A stretch of DNA of 64,000 nt from assembly GCF_900143015.1 (NCBI RefSeq), contig NZ_FSRT01000002.1, forward strand, positions 372,001-436,000, in the 5' to 3' direction. The position numbers were made by a program, and so were the translations under genes. Source of the stretch: Fibrobacter sp. UWB11 (GTDB taxonomy: Bacteria > Fibrobacterota > Fibrobacteria > Fibrobacterales > Fibrobacteraceae). The notes beneath the pieces are model-generated. The model ran no database searches. It was given only the letters and a program-made list of their open reading frames with translations, and had not been told where the DNA came from. Positions 29,345 through 38,676 of the stretch are shown piece after piece (within the stretch, counting starts at the first letter, position 1; each line of letters begins with the position of its first letter).

Positions 29345-29378
29345 CTTTTCGTTATTTGGTTTCGGAATTGTATGAATT

Positions 29379-31571
29379 TTATCTAGCAACAGACGTCATG
29401 AAGGTCTTGCGGCCGTCAATGCTCTTGAGCATGTAAACGCCCTTGGTAAAGCCCGCCTCGGAGAGCGCGACTTCAGCTTTTTTACCCCTGAGATCCACCG
29501 TGCCCATGAGCTTTCCGCTCACGCTATACACGCGGAATTCGCGGGAGCCGTTCGTCTGGAACCGCACAGCGTTCCCGATACCCACCTTTTCCACATCGCC
29601 AAGAGAGAACCAGTCCACGTTCACATTGTCGCCCGTAATCACGAGACGGATTACATGAGTGCCCTTGGTAAGCTTGGCCTTACCACCTTCGAATTCCTTA
29701 TAAACGCTCCAGTCCTCGCCAGTCTGCGGAACCGTAATGGTATCGCCAATTGCCTTGCCGTCGGCCAAGAAACAGAAGCTTGCGCTTTCCATGCCTGTAG
29801 AAGCCGAGGCCTTGATGGCATAATCGCCATCTTCCGGAACTTCGACCGTGTATTCGAGCCATTCGCCAGAAGCCGTGTAGCCAATAGCCTTGCCCGAGCC
29901 GCCTTCGACAATATCAACGCCCAAATCTTCGCGGAACTTGGCATCGCCCTGGTTTTCGGAATCGTTATCGCTGTAGGAATCGACATCGCCACCGCGGCCA
30001 ACGCCCGGGATGTCATAATGTTCAGCTTCAATCTTTGCCGGGAGCGTCACAGCCTTTTCGCCATACGGTTTCTGCGGTTCCGGAGGAGTCGTGCCACTGC
30101 CTTCGAAGCCCCAAGCCTTGATAGCCATCGTGGAGTCCTTGGAACCCTTGAACACGAAGAACAACTGTTCGACAATACCCTTGAGGCCTTCGACTTCGCA
30201 GGAGTTATCGGCAAAAGAGTTCTTGCTGCCGGTATTCTTGAGCGTGCAAGTGCCAGCGAGCGTACCCGTTGCAGAGCCCGTGCGGATTTCAATCTTGTTG
30301 CCATCATCCGTGCTTGCGGCCTGAACGGTCAAGCTCGTTGCAGCCGTGCCAAAGTCAACACCCGAAACGCGAATCCAGGATTCCTTGGTAGAAAGCGGGA
30401 GCAAGAGGTGTTCTGCGACCTTGCCCGGAGCCCAGTTCGAACGGCTACGGATGCCCTTCTGCTTGGAGCTCGTCAAAGCCGGGTACCAGTCATACGGATC
30501 AAAGTTTTCAATCTGCTTCGGGCCTTCCTTCGTGAAGGTCAGTTCCTTCATCGTCCCGTCGGCATTGTAAGTAAATTCATCGACGCTCACGCTGCGGTGG
30601 AATGCCGGCACCGGATTCGGGCGGCCGTCGTCAGCAGGAATCTTTTCCAAACCGTCATAGCCGTTTGCAATGCGACGGTCATGATAAGCCACATACCAGT
30701 GCCCCTTGAATTCGGCAATGCCATGATGGTTGTTGTTGTTCGCATTGATGTTCTGGCCGCCAATGTTCGGGTTCCCCATGAAGATACCCTTATATTCGTA
30801 AGGACCCATCGGGTTCTTGGACATACCGTAAGCAATACGCAAATCGGCCGTACTGTAAGAGAGGTAATAGTTGTCTTTGTACTTGTGGATATAGGATGCT
30901 TCCATCGCTTTTGGACCGCCGATTTTCAGCTGGGTCTTGGAGCTCACATCGAAGCCCTTCATATCCTTGTTGAACTTGTAAATATTGAAGATATTATTGT
31001 TGTTATTGGCTGCCGGGCGGCTATTGCTTTCGCCACCGCCAAACGTGAAGTAGCCTTGGCCATCGTCATCGAAGAAAATTGCCGGGTCGAAGCACCAACC
31101 AATACCGTCGCAGTCCGCAAGACCGCCACCCCAGTTGTTGATGAGCTTCTTGTTGCCAGAGACAGGGTTTGTCCACGGGCCAGCAATGCTGTCGGCACCG
31201 ATGAGGCCAACGCCGCCACCACCGCCATCCGGGAATACAATGTAGAGTCTACCATCGTTCGGGTTCACCGCAATACCGGAAGCCCAAATATCGCCAATAC
31301 CGTCGACCTTGCGGGCATCGTAAATGATACCGAAGTCGGTCCAGTTCTTCATATCCTTCGTGCGGAAACCGTAAAGGGCCTTGATATTATAGCCATTGGC
31401 ATTCGATGCAGCAGGGTCATCCGAGTCGGTTATGACATAGAAATAAGTATCATCGGCAGCGGCACCCGGGTCGGCCAAGTAATGGTAAGCCGAAATCGGG
31501 TTATCGGCAAGCGCGCTCACACCAAAGCCCGCAAGCATCCCAAATACTGTTACGCTCTTAAGTAGTCTCAT
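29379..31571 (-). CDS. GH43 arabinofuranosidase-type enzyme with two CBM6-like modules (paralogue 1)
   Basis: A 730-residue secreted enzyme, first of three adjacent paralogues. AAGGAGTG precedes the ATG; the signal peptide ends near A22. The propeller (about 24-330) has base D34 in HYLADPGA, modulating Asp in CFDPAIFFDDDG and acid E224 in AMEASYIHK. A module at 345-490 has the R-S-R-S-N...W-I-R-V-S-G-V-D pattern of a CBM6 relative. A second CBM6/35-like module (500-640) and the basic C-terminal domain follow. Likely substrate: arabinosyl groups on xylan, by analogy with modular GH43 enzymes of Fibrobacter. Asn-rich loops occur near residue 195 and 270. Single-gene unit. Confidence 0.87.
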   Translation of the reverse strand: MRLLKSVTVFGMLAGFGVSALADNPISAYHYLADPGAAADDTYFYVITDSDDPAASNANGYNIKALYGFRTKDMKNWTDFGIIYDARKVDGIGDIWASGIAVNPNDGRLYIVFPDGGGGGVGLIGADSIAGPWTNPVSGNKKLINNWGGGLADCDGIGWCFDPAIFFDDDGQGYFTFGGGESNSRPAANNNNNIFNIYKFNKDMKGFDVSSKTQLKIGGPKAMEASYIHKYKDNYYLSYSTADLRIAYGMSKNPMGPYEYKGIFMGNPNIGGQNINANNNNHHGIAEFKGHWYVAYHDRRIANGYDGLEKIPADDGRPNPVPAFHRSVSVDEFTYNADGTMKELTFTKEGPKQIENFDPYDWYPALTSSKQKGIRSRSNWAPGKVAEHLLLPLSTKESWIRVSGVDFGTAATSLTVQAASTDDGNKIEIRTGSATGTLAGTCTLKNTGSKNSFADNSCEVEGLKGIVEQLFFVFKGSKDSTMAIKAWGFEGSGTTPPEPQKPYGEKAVTLPAKIEAEHYDIPGVGRGGDVDSYSDNDSENQGDAKFREDLGVDIVEGGSGKAIGYTASGEWLEYTVEVPEDGDYAIKASASTGMESASFCFLADGKAIGDTITVPQTGEDWSVYKEFEGGKAKLTKGTHVIRLVITGDNVNVDWFSLGDVEKVGIGNAVRFQTNGSREFRVYSVSGKLMGTVDLRGKKAEVALSEAGFTKGVYMLKSIDGRKTFMTSVAR

Positions 31572-31621
31572 TGTTCACTCCTTAGGATCGATTACACACC
31601 GTCAATCCATCTTTTTTTATA

Positions 31622-31685
31622 AAACTATCTCAAAAAACGCCCCAAAGAGCCACTTTCGCCATATCTATTATGGACAAAAAGTCAA
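31622..31685 (-). promoter_or_regulatory. Regulon promoter of GH43 paralogue 1
   Basis: Operator TTGACTTTTTGTCCA (coding strand, 31671-31685), 43 nt, then TAGTTT (31622-31627). Confidence 0.65.
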
Positions 31686-31770
31686 TAAAAGGCTACGCCT
31701 TATAACTTTTTTTTCAATCCTAGAAGTACGTAAATCATTACAATTCGATAAAAAATGCTGTTAAAAAAGC

Positions 31771-31800
31771 AAAAAAAGGACTCCTGAGCGAGGAGTCCTT
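31771..31800 (-). terminator. Terminator after GH43 paralogue 2
   Basis: Perfect 10-bp stem AAGGACTCCT (31776-31785) with AGGAGTCCTT (31791-31800), T7 on the minus strand. Confidence 0.9.
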
Positions 31801-31826
31801 TCTAGAGGTGTGTGATTTATGGAAAA

Positions 31827-34049
31827 TTAGCGGTTTCCGCGGACTTTTGCGACCGCGCCATTTTGACGGTTGCGGATGATGCAAACGCCCTGCACGTTCT
31901 TGGACTGCGGATTTTCGCGCCAGAGCTTCTTTGCTTCGTGGATATTGCGAGCCGTGAAGCTAGAAACCTTCTTGCCGGTCAAATCGAACACGTCGAAGTT
32001 TGCGACTGCATCTGCACCAAGCACCCTGAAGCCCTTGATACCAATCGTTTCGTCGTCCGGGTCCTTGGCATCCTTGCCCTTAGCAAACGTCATATAGTCG
32101 ATATCGAACCAGTCGCCCGTAACGGCAAAGCGGAGGATATGTTCGCCGGCCGGGAGCGTCACGTTGGCCTTGACCTTCACAAAGTCATCCCAGCTGTCGC
32201 CGGAAACCGGGACTTCAGCGATGGACTTGTCGTCAATGGAAAGCGTAAAGCTAGCCGTGGAATTGTCCGTTGCCACAGAAGCAAACATCGTGTAGTCGCC
32301 AGCCTCCTTCACGTTCACGGTGTATTCGAGCCATTCGCCAGACTGGTTGTAGCCCACGACATAGCCTGTTGCCTTCTTGTAGATATCCACGCCGGTGTCT
32401 TCGCGGTAGCTCTTGCCACCGTTTTCAATGCCATGGTCGTCGGAATCGTTTTCACTGTAGGACTTGATTTCGCTACCGCGGCCAGAGCCCGGAATGTCGA
32501 AGTCTTCCATTTCAATCTTGCCCGGGATTTCCCAAGCCTTACCGCTAAACGGCTTCTGCGGTTCCGGCGGAGTCGTGCCACTGCCTTCGAAGCCCCAAGC
32601 CTTGATAGCCATGGTAGAGTCCCTGTCGCCCTTGAACACGAGGAACAACTGCTTTACAATGCCCTTGAGGCCTTCAACTTCGCACTTGTTTTCGGCATAG
32701 GTATTCTTGTTGCCAGTATTCTTGAGCGTGCAAGTACCAGCGAGCGTACCCGTTGCAGAACCAGTGCGGATTTCAATCTTGTTGTTATCGGCAGCGCTTG
32801 CAGCTTCGACTGTGAAGCCCGTTGCAGCCGTACCAAAATCAACACCCGAAACGCGGAGCCAGGATTCCTTAGAGGAAAGCGGGAGCAACACGTGTTCGGC
32901 AGCCTTGCCCTGCACAAAGTTAGAGCGGCTGCGGATGCCCTTCTGCTTGGAGCTCGTGAGTGCCGGATACCAATCGTACGGGTCAAAGTTTTCAATCTGT
33001 GCCGGACCTTCATCCGTCACCTTCACCGTCTGAATGGTGCCGTCAGCATTGTAGAACATTTCGTCTACGGAAACGCTACGGTGATAGCCTTCGTTCGGTT
33101 TCGGCTGACCGTCATCGGCCGGAATAATTTCCAGGCCGTTATGGCCCTTGGCAATACGGCGGTCATGATAGACAACATAAGAGTGGCCCTTGAATTCGGC
33201 AATACCATGGTGGTTATTGTTGCCGTTGATGCTACGACCGTTCATGCTCGGATCACCGAGAATCGTACCCTTCCAGGTGTAAGGACCCATTACGTTGTTA
33301 GATGTGCCATAGTCAATCGTCGGAGCGCCCTGCTGCCAACCGGTACTGTAAGAGAAGTAGTAAGTACCCTTGTGCTTGTGGATGTAAGAAGCTTCGAGCA
33401 TTTTGCGGGTCGGCAAGTTGTTCACCTTCACATGGGAACCGTTGCCCACCGGGGCGTTCTTGGCATCGTTCAACTTGACAATGTCGAAGTTATCAGTGTT
33501 TGGACGGCTAGTGCTTTCGCCGCCGCCCCACGTCACGTAGGTGGTTCCGTCGTCATCGATAAAGATACCCGGGTCAAAGCACCAGGAAACGCCATCGCAA
33601 CCGATAATGCCACGGCCACCAACAAGCTTATCCTTGCCCTGGCCCACAGCATTTGTCCAAGGACCTTCAATAGCAGGCGCCTTGATGTAGCCAATGCCGC
33701 CGCCACCGCCATCGGGGAACACGATATAGAACGTGCCGTTGTGTACCGCGATGCCAGATGCCCAAATGTCGTTAATACCGCTCACCTTGCGGGCATCGTA
33801 AATAATGCCAAAGTCGGTCCAGTTCTGCATATCCCTACTGCGGAATGCATAAAGGGCGTAAATCTTGTAACCGTTAGAATTAGCAGGCGCCGGATCATCG
33901 GAGTCCGTGATGATGTAGAAGTAATCATCGTCAGCAGCTGCACCCGGGTCAGCCAAGTAGTGATAAGTAGAAATCGGGTTGTCAGCGAGAGCGCTTACTC
34001 CAAAGCCCGCCATCAATCCAAACATCGTTGCTTTCTTAAGTAGTTTCAT
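31827..34049 (-). CDS. GH43 arabinofuranosidase-type enzyme with two CBM6-like modules (paralogue 2)
   Basis: A 740-residue secreted paralogue of the enzyme at 29,379, with the same domain order. AAGGAGTG lies before the ATG. Base D34 in HYLADPGA, modulating Asp in CFDPGIFIDDDG, acid E219 in LEASYIHK. The first CBM6-like module is nearly the same as in paralogue 1, even at DNA level (region 32,560-32,960 against 30,080-30,460), while the second module and the C-terminal domain differ and are closer to paralogue 3. This mosaic pattern suggests gene conversion. The C-terminal domain ends in Arg-rich K-V-R-G-N-R. Substrate preference may differ from its sisters. Confidence 0.87.
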   Translation of the reverse strand: MKLLKKATMFGLMAGFGVSALADNPISTYHYLADPGAAADDDYFYIITDSDDPAPANSNGYKIYALYAFRSRDMQNWTDFGIIYDARKVSGINDIWASGIAVHNGTFYIVFPDGGGGGIGYIKAPAIEGPWTNAVGQGKDKLVGGRGIIGCDGVSWCFDPGIFIDDDGTTYVTWGGGESTSRPNTDNFDIVKLNDAKNAPVGNGSHVKVNNLPTRKMLEASYIHKHKGTYYFSYSTGWQQGAPTIDYGTSNNVMGPYTWKGTILGDPSMNGRSINGNNNHHGIAEFKGHSYVVYHDRRIAKGHNGLEIIPADDGQPKPNEGYHRSVSVDEMFYNADGTIQTVKVTDEGPAQIENFDPYDWYPALTSSKQKGIRSRSNFVQGKAAEHVLLPLSSKESWLRVSGVDFGTAATGFTVEAASAADNNKIEIRTGSATGTLAGTCTLKNTGNKNTYAENKCEVEGLKGIVKQLFLVFKGDRDSTMAIKAWGFEGSGTTPPEPQKPFSGKAWEIPGKIEMEDFDIPGSGRGSEIKSYSENDSDDHGIENGGKSYREDTGVDIYKKATGYVVGYNQSGEWLEYTVNVKEAGDYTMFASVATDNSTASFTLSIDDKSIAEVPVSGDSWDDFVKVKANVTLPAGEHILRFAVTGDWFDIDYMTFAKGKDAKDPDDETIGIKGFRVLGADAVANFDVFDLTGKKVSSFTARNIHEAKKLWRENPQSKNVQGVCIIRNRQNGAVAKVRGNR

Positions 34050-34094
34050 AACACTCCTTAGGATCGACCATACACCGTCAATCCATCCAATCTA

Positions 34095-34158
34095 AAAGTA
34101 TGTCCAAAATCACAAAAAAGAACGCGGCGGTCCGCAAGCATCATGGACAAAACGTCAA
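34095..34158 (-). promoter_or_regulatory. Regulon promoter of GH43 paralogue 2
   Basis: Operator TTGACGTTTTGTCCA (coding strand, 34144-34158), 43 nt, then TACTTT (34095-34100). Confidence 0.65.
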
Positions 34159-34181
34159 CGAGACCGTAAAGATTTGGATGC

Positions 34182-34210
34182 AAAAAAGGCCCCTCTTGCG
34201 AGAAGCCTTT
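34182..34210 (-). terminator. Terminator after GH43 paralogue 3
   Basis: Stem AAAGGC (34185-34190) with GCCTTT (34205-34210) and an inner CTC/GAG, followed by T run on the minus strand. Confidence 0.75.
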
Positions 34211-34236
34211 ATTGGATGGATGCGTGTATTAAGAAA

Positions 34237-36465
34237 TTAGCGGGTGGTGCGAACCTTGGCAGTAGCACCAGTGCTACGGTTGCGAATGAGGCTGAAGCCC
34301 TGCACACCATGGGCGCCTTCGCGCCAAATCTTCTTAGCATCGGCCAAGTTGTGAGCCACAAAGGAGGCCACCTTCTTGCCGGTCAAATCGAACACGTCGA
34401 AGGTTGCGGTAGCCATCGCATTCATGCGAATCTTCTGGCGGATAGCCACTTCTTCACCTTCATCCGGATCCTTGGCGTCCTTGCCCTTTGCAAACTGGAT
34501 ATAGTCAATGTCCATCCAGTCGCCAGTCACCGTAAAGCGGAGAATGTGCTTACCAGCCGGGAGCTTCACGTTAGCCTTCACCTTGCTGTAGTCGTCATAG
34601 TTTTCTTCGCCATCGTTCTTCGGAACAGCAATCGATTCCGTAATATCGTCGCCATCGACGGAGAGCTTGAAGCCCGAAGTTGCATTGGCAGAAGCCACCG
34701 CTGCAAACATTGTGTAGTCGCCTTCTGCAGCCACATCCACGGTGTATTCCAGCCATTCATCTGCCTGGTTGTAACCGACGACATAGCCTGTTGCCTTCTT
34801 GTAGATATCGACGCCCGTGCCTTCGCGGTAGCTCTTGCCATCGTTGGAATCTGCACCATGGTCATCGGAATCATTATCGGCGTAAGAATCGTTACCTGCG
34901 CCATAGCCCGGTTCATCGAAGTTTTCCATTTCGATCTTGCCCGGAATTGCCCAAGCCTTGCCGCCAAACGGAGTCTGCGGTTCAGGTTCGCGCTTCGTGC
35001 CCTGGAATTCCCATTCCAAAACACCCATGGTCGAATCCTTGCCATTATTCTTGAACACGAAGAACACCTGGTCGATAACACCAGTAAGGCCCTTCATTGC
35101 GCAATCGTTATCCACGAAGGTCTTGTTATTAGCGGTCTTAGCAAGTTCGCAAGTACCGGCCAACGTGCCGCTCGCGCTACCCGTATGGATTTCAATCTTG
35201 TTGCCTTCGCCCACGTTAGCGGCCTTGATGCGGAGGTTTTCAGCACCCTTACCGAAGTCCACGCCAGAAACACGAATCCAAGATTCGCTACGGCTCGTAA
35301 GCGGCAAGAGCACATGCACAACGGGCTTGCCCTGAGTCCAGTCCGTACGGCTACGGATGTTCATCTGCTTGGAACTCGTCGTTGCCTTGTAGGTCTTGTA
35401 CGGGTCAAAGTTCTTGATTTGCTTCGGTCCTTCACGGGTGAAGGTGAGCTTGTTCATCTTGTCGCCACTCCAGGTGAGTTCGTCGATGGACACGCTTCTG
35501 TGGTTTTCGTAGTTCGGGTTTTCGGAACGCACGCCCTGCTGCGTCGTTGCAGCCGGATGGTTATCGGAAGTCACCAAGCGACGGTCGTGATACACGGCAT
35601 ACCACTTGTCCTTAAAAGGAGCGAAGCCCTGGTGGTTGTTACCGCCTTCGCCATGAGCGTCCGGCACAGAGCCAATTCCCGGAATGACTGTACCCACAAA
35701 GGTATAAGGCCCCCAAATATTGTTAGACATACCATAGTCAATCACCTGGCTACGGTTGTTGAAGCTCAAGTAATAGGTGCTACCCTTCTTATGCAGGTAA
35801 GGAGCTTCAAAAGAGTTCGGCAAAGAGACCTTCTTCAAGGAGTTCTTGTCGAAAGTAATCTTGCCATTGCTTTCGGTAAAACTGATAATGTCAAAGTTGT
35901 TGCCGTAGGGGCGCTGGCCGCTTTCGCCACCACCGAAAATCACGTAACCCTTGCCGTCGTCATCGATCAAGATGCCCGGGTCAAAGCAATGCGCAATGCC
36001 ATCGCAACCTCCGATAAGACTTCCGCCACCAGCAATTCTGTTGACACCATGGGTTTCCTTAACGGGGTCGGTATAAGGCCCGTCGATAGCCGGGGCGGTA
36101 ATCATACCCACGCCGCTTGCACCATCGGGGTAAACGATATAGACCTTACCATTCTTGACGGCAATGCCCGATGCCCAAGTATTGTTCGGATAGTTCCCGA
36201 ATTCACGCCTGGAGCGGAAAATCATGCCGTGATCAGTCCAGTTCTTCATGTCTTCAGACGTGAAGGCGTAAAGGCCGACAATATCGTAGTTCCAGTTCGT
36301 CTGGTTGTTATAGTCATCCACATCGGTCAAGATGTAGAAGGTATCACCGTCAGAGGCGCAAGAAGGGTCCGCCAGATAGTGATAGCTAGAAATAGGGTTG
36401 TCAGCAAGCGCACTTACACCAAAGCCAGCAAATAAGCCCAGTGCAGCCAAACGTTTCATGTTCAT
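34237..36465 (-). CDS. GH43 arabinofuranosidase-type enzyme with two CBM6-like modules (paralogue 3)
   Basis: A 742-residue secreted paralogue. The start at 36465 (M-N-M-K-R) has AAGGAGTG five bases before it; the frame extends 32 codons upstream but runs into the promoter. Signal peptide to about A21. Base D33 in HYLADP, modulating Asp in CFDPGILIDDDG, acid E220 in FEAPYLHKK; the acid segment differs from the A-S-Y-I-H-K of the sisters. First CBM6-like module about 350-500, second 510-660, then a C-terminal domain of the V-F-D-L-T-G-K-K-V type. Being more diverged than paralogues 1 and 2, it is probably the older copy and may prefer another linkage. Confidence 0.87.
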   Translation of the reverse strand: MNMKRLAALGLFAGFGVSALADNPISSYHYLADPSCASDGDTFYILTDVDDYNNQTNWNYDIVGLYAFTSEDMKNWTDHGMIFRSRREFGNYPNNTWASGIAVKNGKVYIVYPDGASGVGMITAPAIDGPYTDPVKETHGVNRIAGGGSLIGGCDGIAHCFDPGILIDDDGKGYVIFGGGESGQRPYGNNFDIISFTESNGKITFDKNSLKKVSLPNSFEAPYLHKKGSTYYLSFNNRSQVIDYGMSNNIWGPYTFVGTVIPGIGSVPDAHGEGGNNHQGFAPFKDKWYAVYHDRRLVTSDNHPAATTQQGVRSENPNYENHRSVSIDELTWSGDKMNKLTFTREGPKQIKNFDPYKTYKATTSSKQMNIRSRTDWTQGKPVVHVLLPLTSRSESWIRVSGVDFGKGAENLRIKAANVGEGNKIEIHTGSASGTLAGTCELAKTANNKTFVDNDCAMKGLTGVIDQVFFVFKNNGKDSTMGVLEWEFQGTKREPEPQTPFGGKAWAIPGKIEMENFDEPGYGAGNDSYADNDSDDHGADSNDGKSYREGTGVDIYKKATGYVVGYNQADEWLEYTVDVAAEGDYTMFAAVASANATSGFKLSVDGDDITESIAVPKNDGEENYDDYSKVKANVKLPAGKHILRFTVTGDWMDIDYIQFAKGKDAKDPDEGEEVAIRQKIRMNAMATATFDVFDLTGKKVASFVAHNLADAKKIWREGAHGVQGFSLIRNRSTGATAKVRTTR

Positions 36466-36511
36466 ACACACTCCTTCGGACCAGCCATACACCGCCAATC
36501 CATCCATTATT

Positions 36512-36575
36512 AATCTACCTCCAAACAACAAAAAAAGACCTGCAAAGCGATGCAGGTCCATTGATAAAATGTCAA
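36512..36575 (-). promoter_or_regulatory. Regulon promoter of GH43 paralogue 3, with a terminator nested in it
   Basis: Operator TTGACATTTTATCAA (coding strand, 36561-36575), 43 nt, then TAGATT (36512-36517). The terminator of the upstream lipoprotein gene (36529-36558) fills the gap between operator and hexamer. Confidence 0.65.
36529..36558 (-). terminator. Terminator after the regulator/lipoprotein operon
   Basis: Perfect stem GACCTGC (36537-36543) with GCAGGTC (36552-36558), then T8 on the minus strand. Confidence 0.85.
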
Positions 36576-36587
36576 TAGTGGATAAAT

Positions 36588-37805
36588 CTACTCTTCTTTC
36601 CGGACAACGCTCTTCTTCACAACCGGGGCGTACGGGTCAAAGATACCGTAGCCAAAGACTTCGATATCGTCCACCCAGACTTCCGTATCCATAGCGCCGA
36701 AGATGCCAATCTTTGTGACACTGTCCTTCACCGCTTCCCAACCGTAGTTACCGCCATTGCTGTCAGCCGTATCCAGTTCCGCCGGAATCACGGTAAACTG
36801 CGTCCAGACCGTATCCGCATCGAAATGGCGCCAAGACTTGATATTGTCAGAACTTGTCACAGAATCATCGTTTACGAACCTGTCGAACGAGAACGAGACT
36901 CTAGACGGGGCCGAGACGCGGACCCAGAAGCGGATGGAATCCAGATTGCTCATGTTGACATAACCGCCAAGTTCACGACCGATAAGTGCCCAGTCCCACT
37001 GGGCCGCAGAATCGCGTTTGCAGATAAAGTGGGCGGCCTTACCTTCGCGACCAAGACCTGCCGATTCAATGTTGAAGCGAACCTCAGCGTTGAGCGATGC
37101 GGTAGCTTCCCAAACGCCAGCGCCATTTTCAAAGTCGTCAAATACAAAATAGTTCTTGACGTACGCAGAGTCGCCTAGATAAAGCCCAGCATCGGACTGC
37201 GCACCGACGTCTGCCTCAATGCGGCCATATTCCGTAACCGAGTCTGCGTCAGTTTCATTTACAAATGCAACAATCTCAACATTGCCGTTCGGGAGCGATT
37301 CAAATTCAAAGTAACCGGTAGAATCCATCGGGACCTGGTAGTCCAAGCCCTGCACAGAAACGGTTGCAGAACGGCGGACCAACTGCGGAAGACCGACACG
37401 ACCGGAAACCTTGGTCGGTTCAGAAACTTCGACTGTCAAAGGAGTCGTGGAATCAGATTCCACATAGGCAATCTTTGCAAAGCCCTTCAAATTCAAGGAA
37501 TCATTACGGGCTTCGATTACATAGGAGCCCGACGGGACATCAGACAGAACCACTCGGCCCTGTTCGTCCGTTTCGAAATGCAACTGGTAAAGGGAGTCCG
37601 AACCCAGTTCGGTTGCACCCGACAAATAAGATTCAGGGCGGACAATAACGTCCATACGTGCAGCAGGCGTGCCATCGGCCAATTGAGTAAGCACCGCGAT
37701 GGAATTTTCCGTTTCCATCGACGATCCAGCGGTACGACCGCTATCGCAGGCGACATTGCACAGTGCCAACGTCGCCAAACCATATGTCCACGCCCGTTTA
37801 ATCAT
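36588..37805 (-). CDS. Lipoprotein with regulatory-like beta domains and a jelly-roll binding domain
   Basis: A 405-residue lipoprotein with signal and lipobox L-C-N-V-A-C (Cys20). Residues 38-115 and 120-195 look like two carboxypeptidase-regulatory (CnaB/prealbumin-like) beta-sandwiches, each with a G-x-Y/F-x-x-x-x-L-P/V-P-x-G turn. Residues 210-390 form a jelly roll (F-D-D-F-E-N-G start, W-V-D-D-I-E-V-F-G end) like CBM11/CBM30-type carbohydrate-binding domains. No catalytic residues are apparent. Its start overlaps the stop of the TIGR02147 regulator as ATGA, so both are translated together. I infer a surface sugar sensor or anchor that works with the regulator, but no signalling route across the envelope is visible. 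Confidence 0.75.
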   Translation of the reverse strand: MIKRAWTYGLATLALCNVACDSGRTAGSSMETENSIAVLTQLADGTPAARMDVIVRPESYLSGATELGSDSLYQLHFETDEQGRVVLSDVPSGSYVIEARNDSLNLKGFAKIAYVESDSTTPLTVEVSEPTKVSGRVGLPQLVRRSATVSVQGLDYQVPMDSTGYFEFESLPNGNVEIVAFVNETDADSVTEYGRIEADVGAQSDAGLYLGDSAYVKNYFVFDDFENGAGVWEATASLNAEVRFNIESAGLGREGKAAHFICKRDSAAQWDWALIGRELGGYVNMSNLDSIRFWVRVSAPSRVSFSFDRFVNDDSVTSSDNIKSWRHFDADTVWTQFTVIPAELDTADSNGGNYGWEAVKDSVTKIGIFGAMDTEVWVDDIEVFGYGIFDPYAPVVKKSVVRKEE

Positions 37806-38668
37806 TTTTTATCTCCTGCACCTTCCCCTTTTATTATAGTATTTTCCGAAGCCCCTCCTTTACGGGCTACCGGGTAAAATGCCATAGAAAGCTGCATAAC
37901 ACGATCAGGATTCTTGGCTCCGTCTACTCTTTTTTGGACTAAACGGCGGAATTCCCTCAACATGTCGCCCAAATCCTCGAAGCAGGACTGGTCTACAGAA
38001 AGAGTCAGTGTAGAAATATTGCGTTCATTGACGGGGACATTTTCGAGCGCATCGCTCGCAAGGCTCAACACCTGGCGCTGGAAATTGCGCACAGCCTTGG
38101 CCTTTTCGGGGCCCCCTACTGTCAAATGGGCTTCGGTGAGAGCAAGCTTACCCGATGCAAGCTTTTTCACGAGACCGACGCTCTTTAAAGTTTCAATGGC
38201 TTCGAGAGCCTGATCCTCGGTAATCGGCGGGCAAATGTCCCTTGCAATCTGCTTGACATTTACCACTCCACCGTTCAATTCCAGGTAGGCGCGTACCGCA
38301 GGAATCCACCAGTTTTCAAGAAGTTTAAGTTCGGCGGCTTGCAAAGAATGGCGTTCCACATCGCGGAGCGAAAGGGCCTTCGCCATAAGTTCTTCGCGCT
38401 TGGTCTTATCCTTGCTGACAGCAGCAGAATAGAGGAGGTCGAAGTATTCGGCCTCGCGACCACTCAGCGCAAGGATTTCCTTTGCCGCAGGTAATGCATG
38501 AGCAGGCAAGTGCTGCTTCTTTTGCAATACGCGATAGAGATAGCTGGAGTCTAGCCCGAGCTTATCACCCATCATGCGGTAGCTGTAGAAGGGCATCTCG
38601 ACCTTGCGCCTGTCGTAGAATTCCTTCAAGAAGTCGCGGTAATCCGCTATGTCAGAAAAAGTAACCAT
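37802..38668 (-). CDS. TIGR02147-family transcriptional regulator, probable regulator of the hemicellulose regulon
   Basis: A 288-residue cytoplasmic protein of the TIGR02147 (DUF4423-type) family, which is greatly expanded in Fibrobacter. The N-terminal part has Y-R-D-F-L-K-E-F-Y and a helix-turn-helix with L-G-x-D-S-S-Y-L-Y-R-V-L (about 30-60), followed by a helical and winged-helix region and V-x-E-R-N-I-S-T-L-T-L, hallmarks of the family. The ATG at 38668 is chosen over a TTG at 38671. No Shine-Dalgarno precedes it and the -10-like hexamer ends only 8 nt upstream, so the mRNA may be leaderless. The promoter carries the same operator as the enzyme genes, which suggests autoregulation. That this protein binds the operator is inference. 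Confidence 0.85.
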   Translation of the reverse strand: MVTFSDIADYRDFLKEFYDRRKVEMPFYSYRMMGDKLGLDSSYLYRVLQKKQHLPAHALPAAKEILALSGREAEYFDLLYSAAVSKDKTKREELMAKALSLRDVERHSLQAAELKLLENWWIPAVRAYLELNGGVVNVKQIARDICPPITEDQALEAIETLKSVGLVKKLASGKLALTEAHLTVGGPEKAKAVRNFQRQVLSLASDALENVPVNERNISTLTLSVDQSCFEDLGDMLREFRRLVQKRVDGAKNPDRVMQLSMAFYPVARKGGASENTIIKGEGAGDKK

Positions 38669-38676
38669 CAATATCT

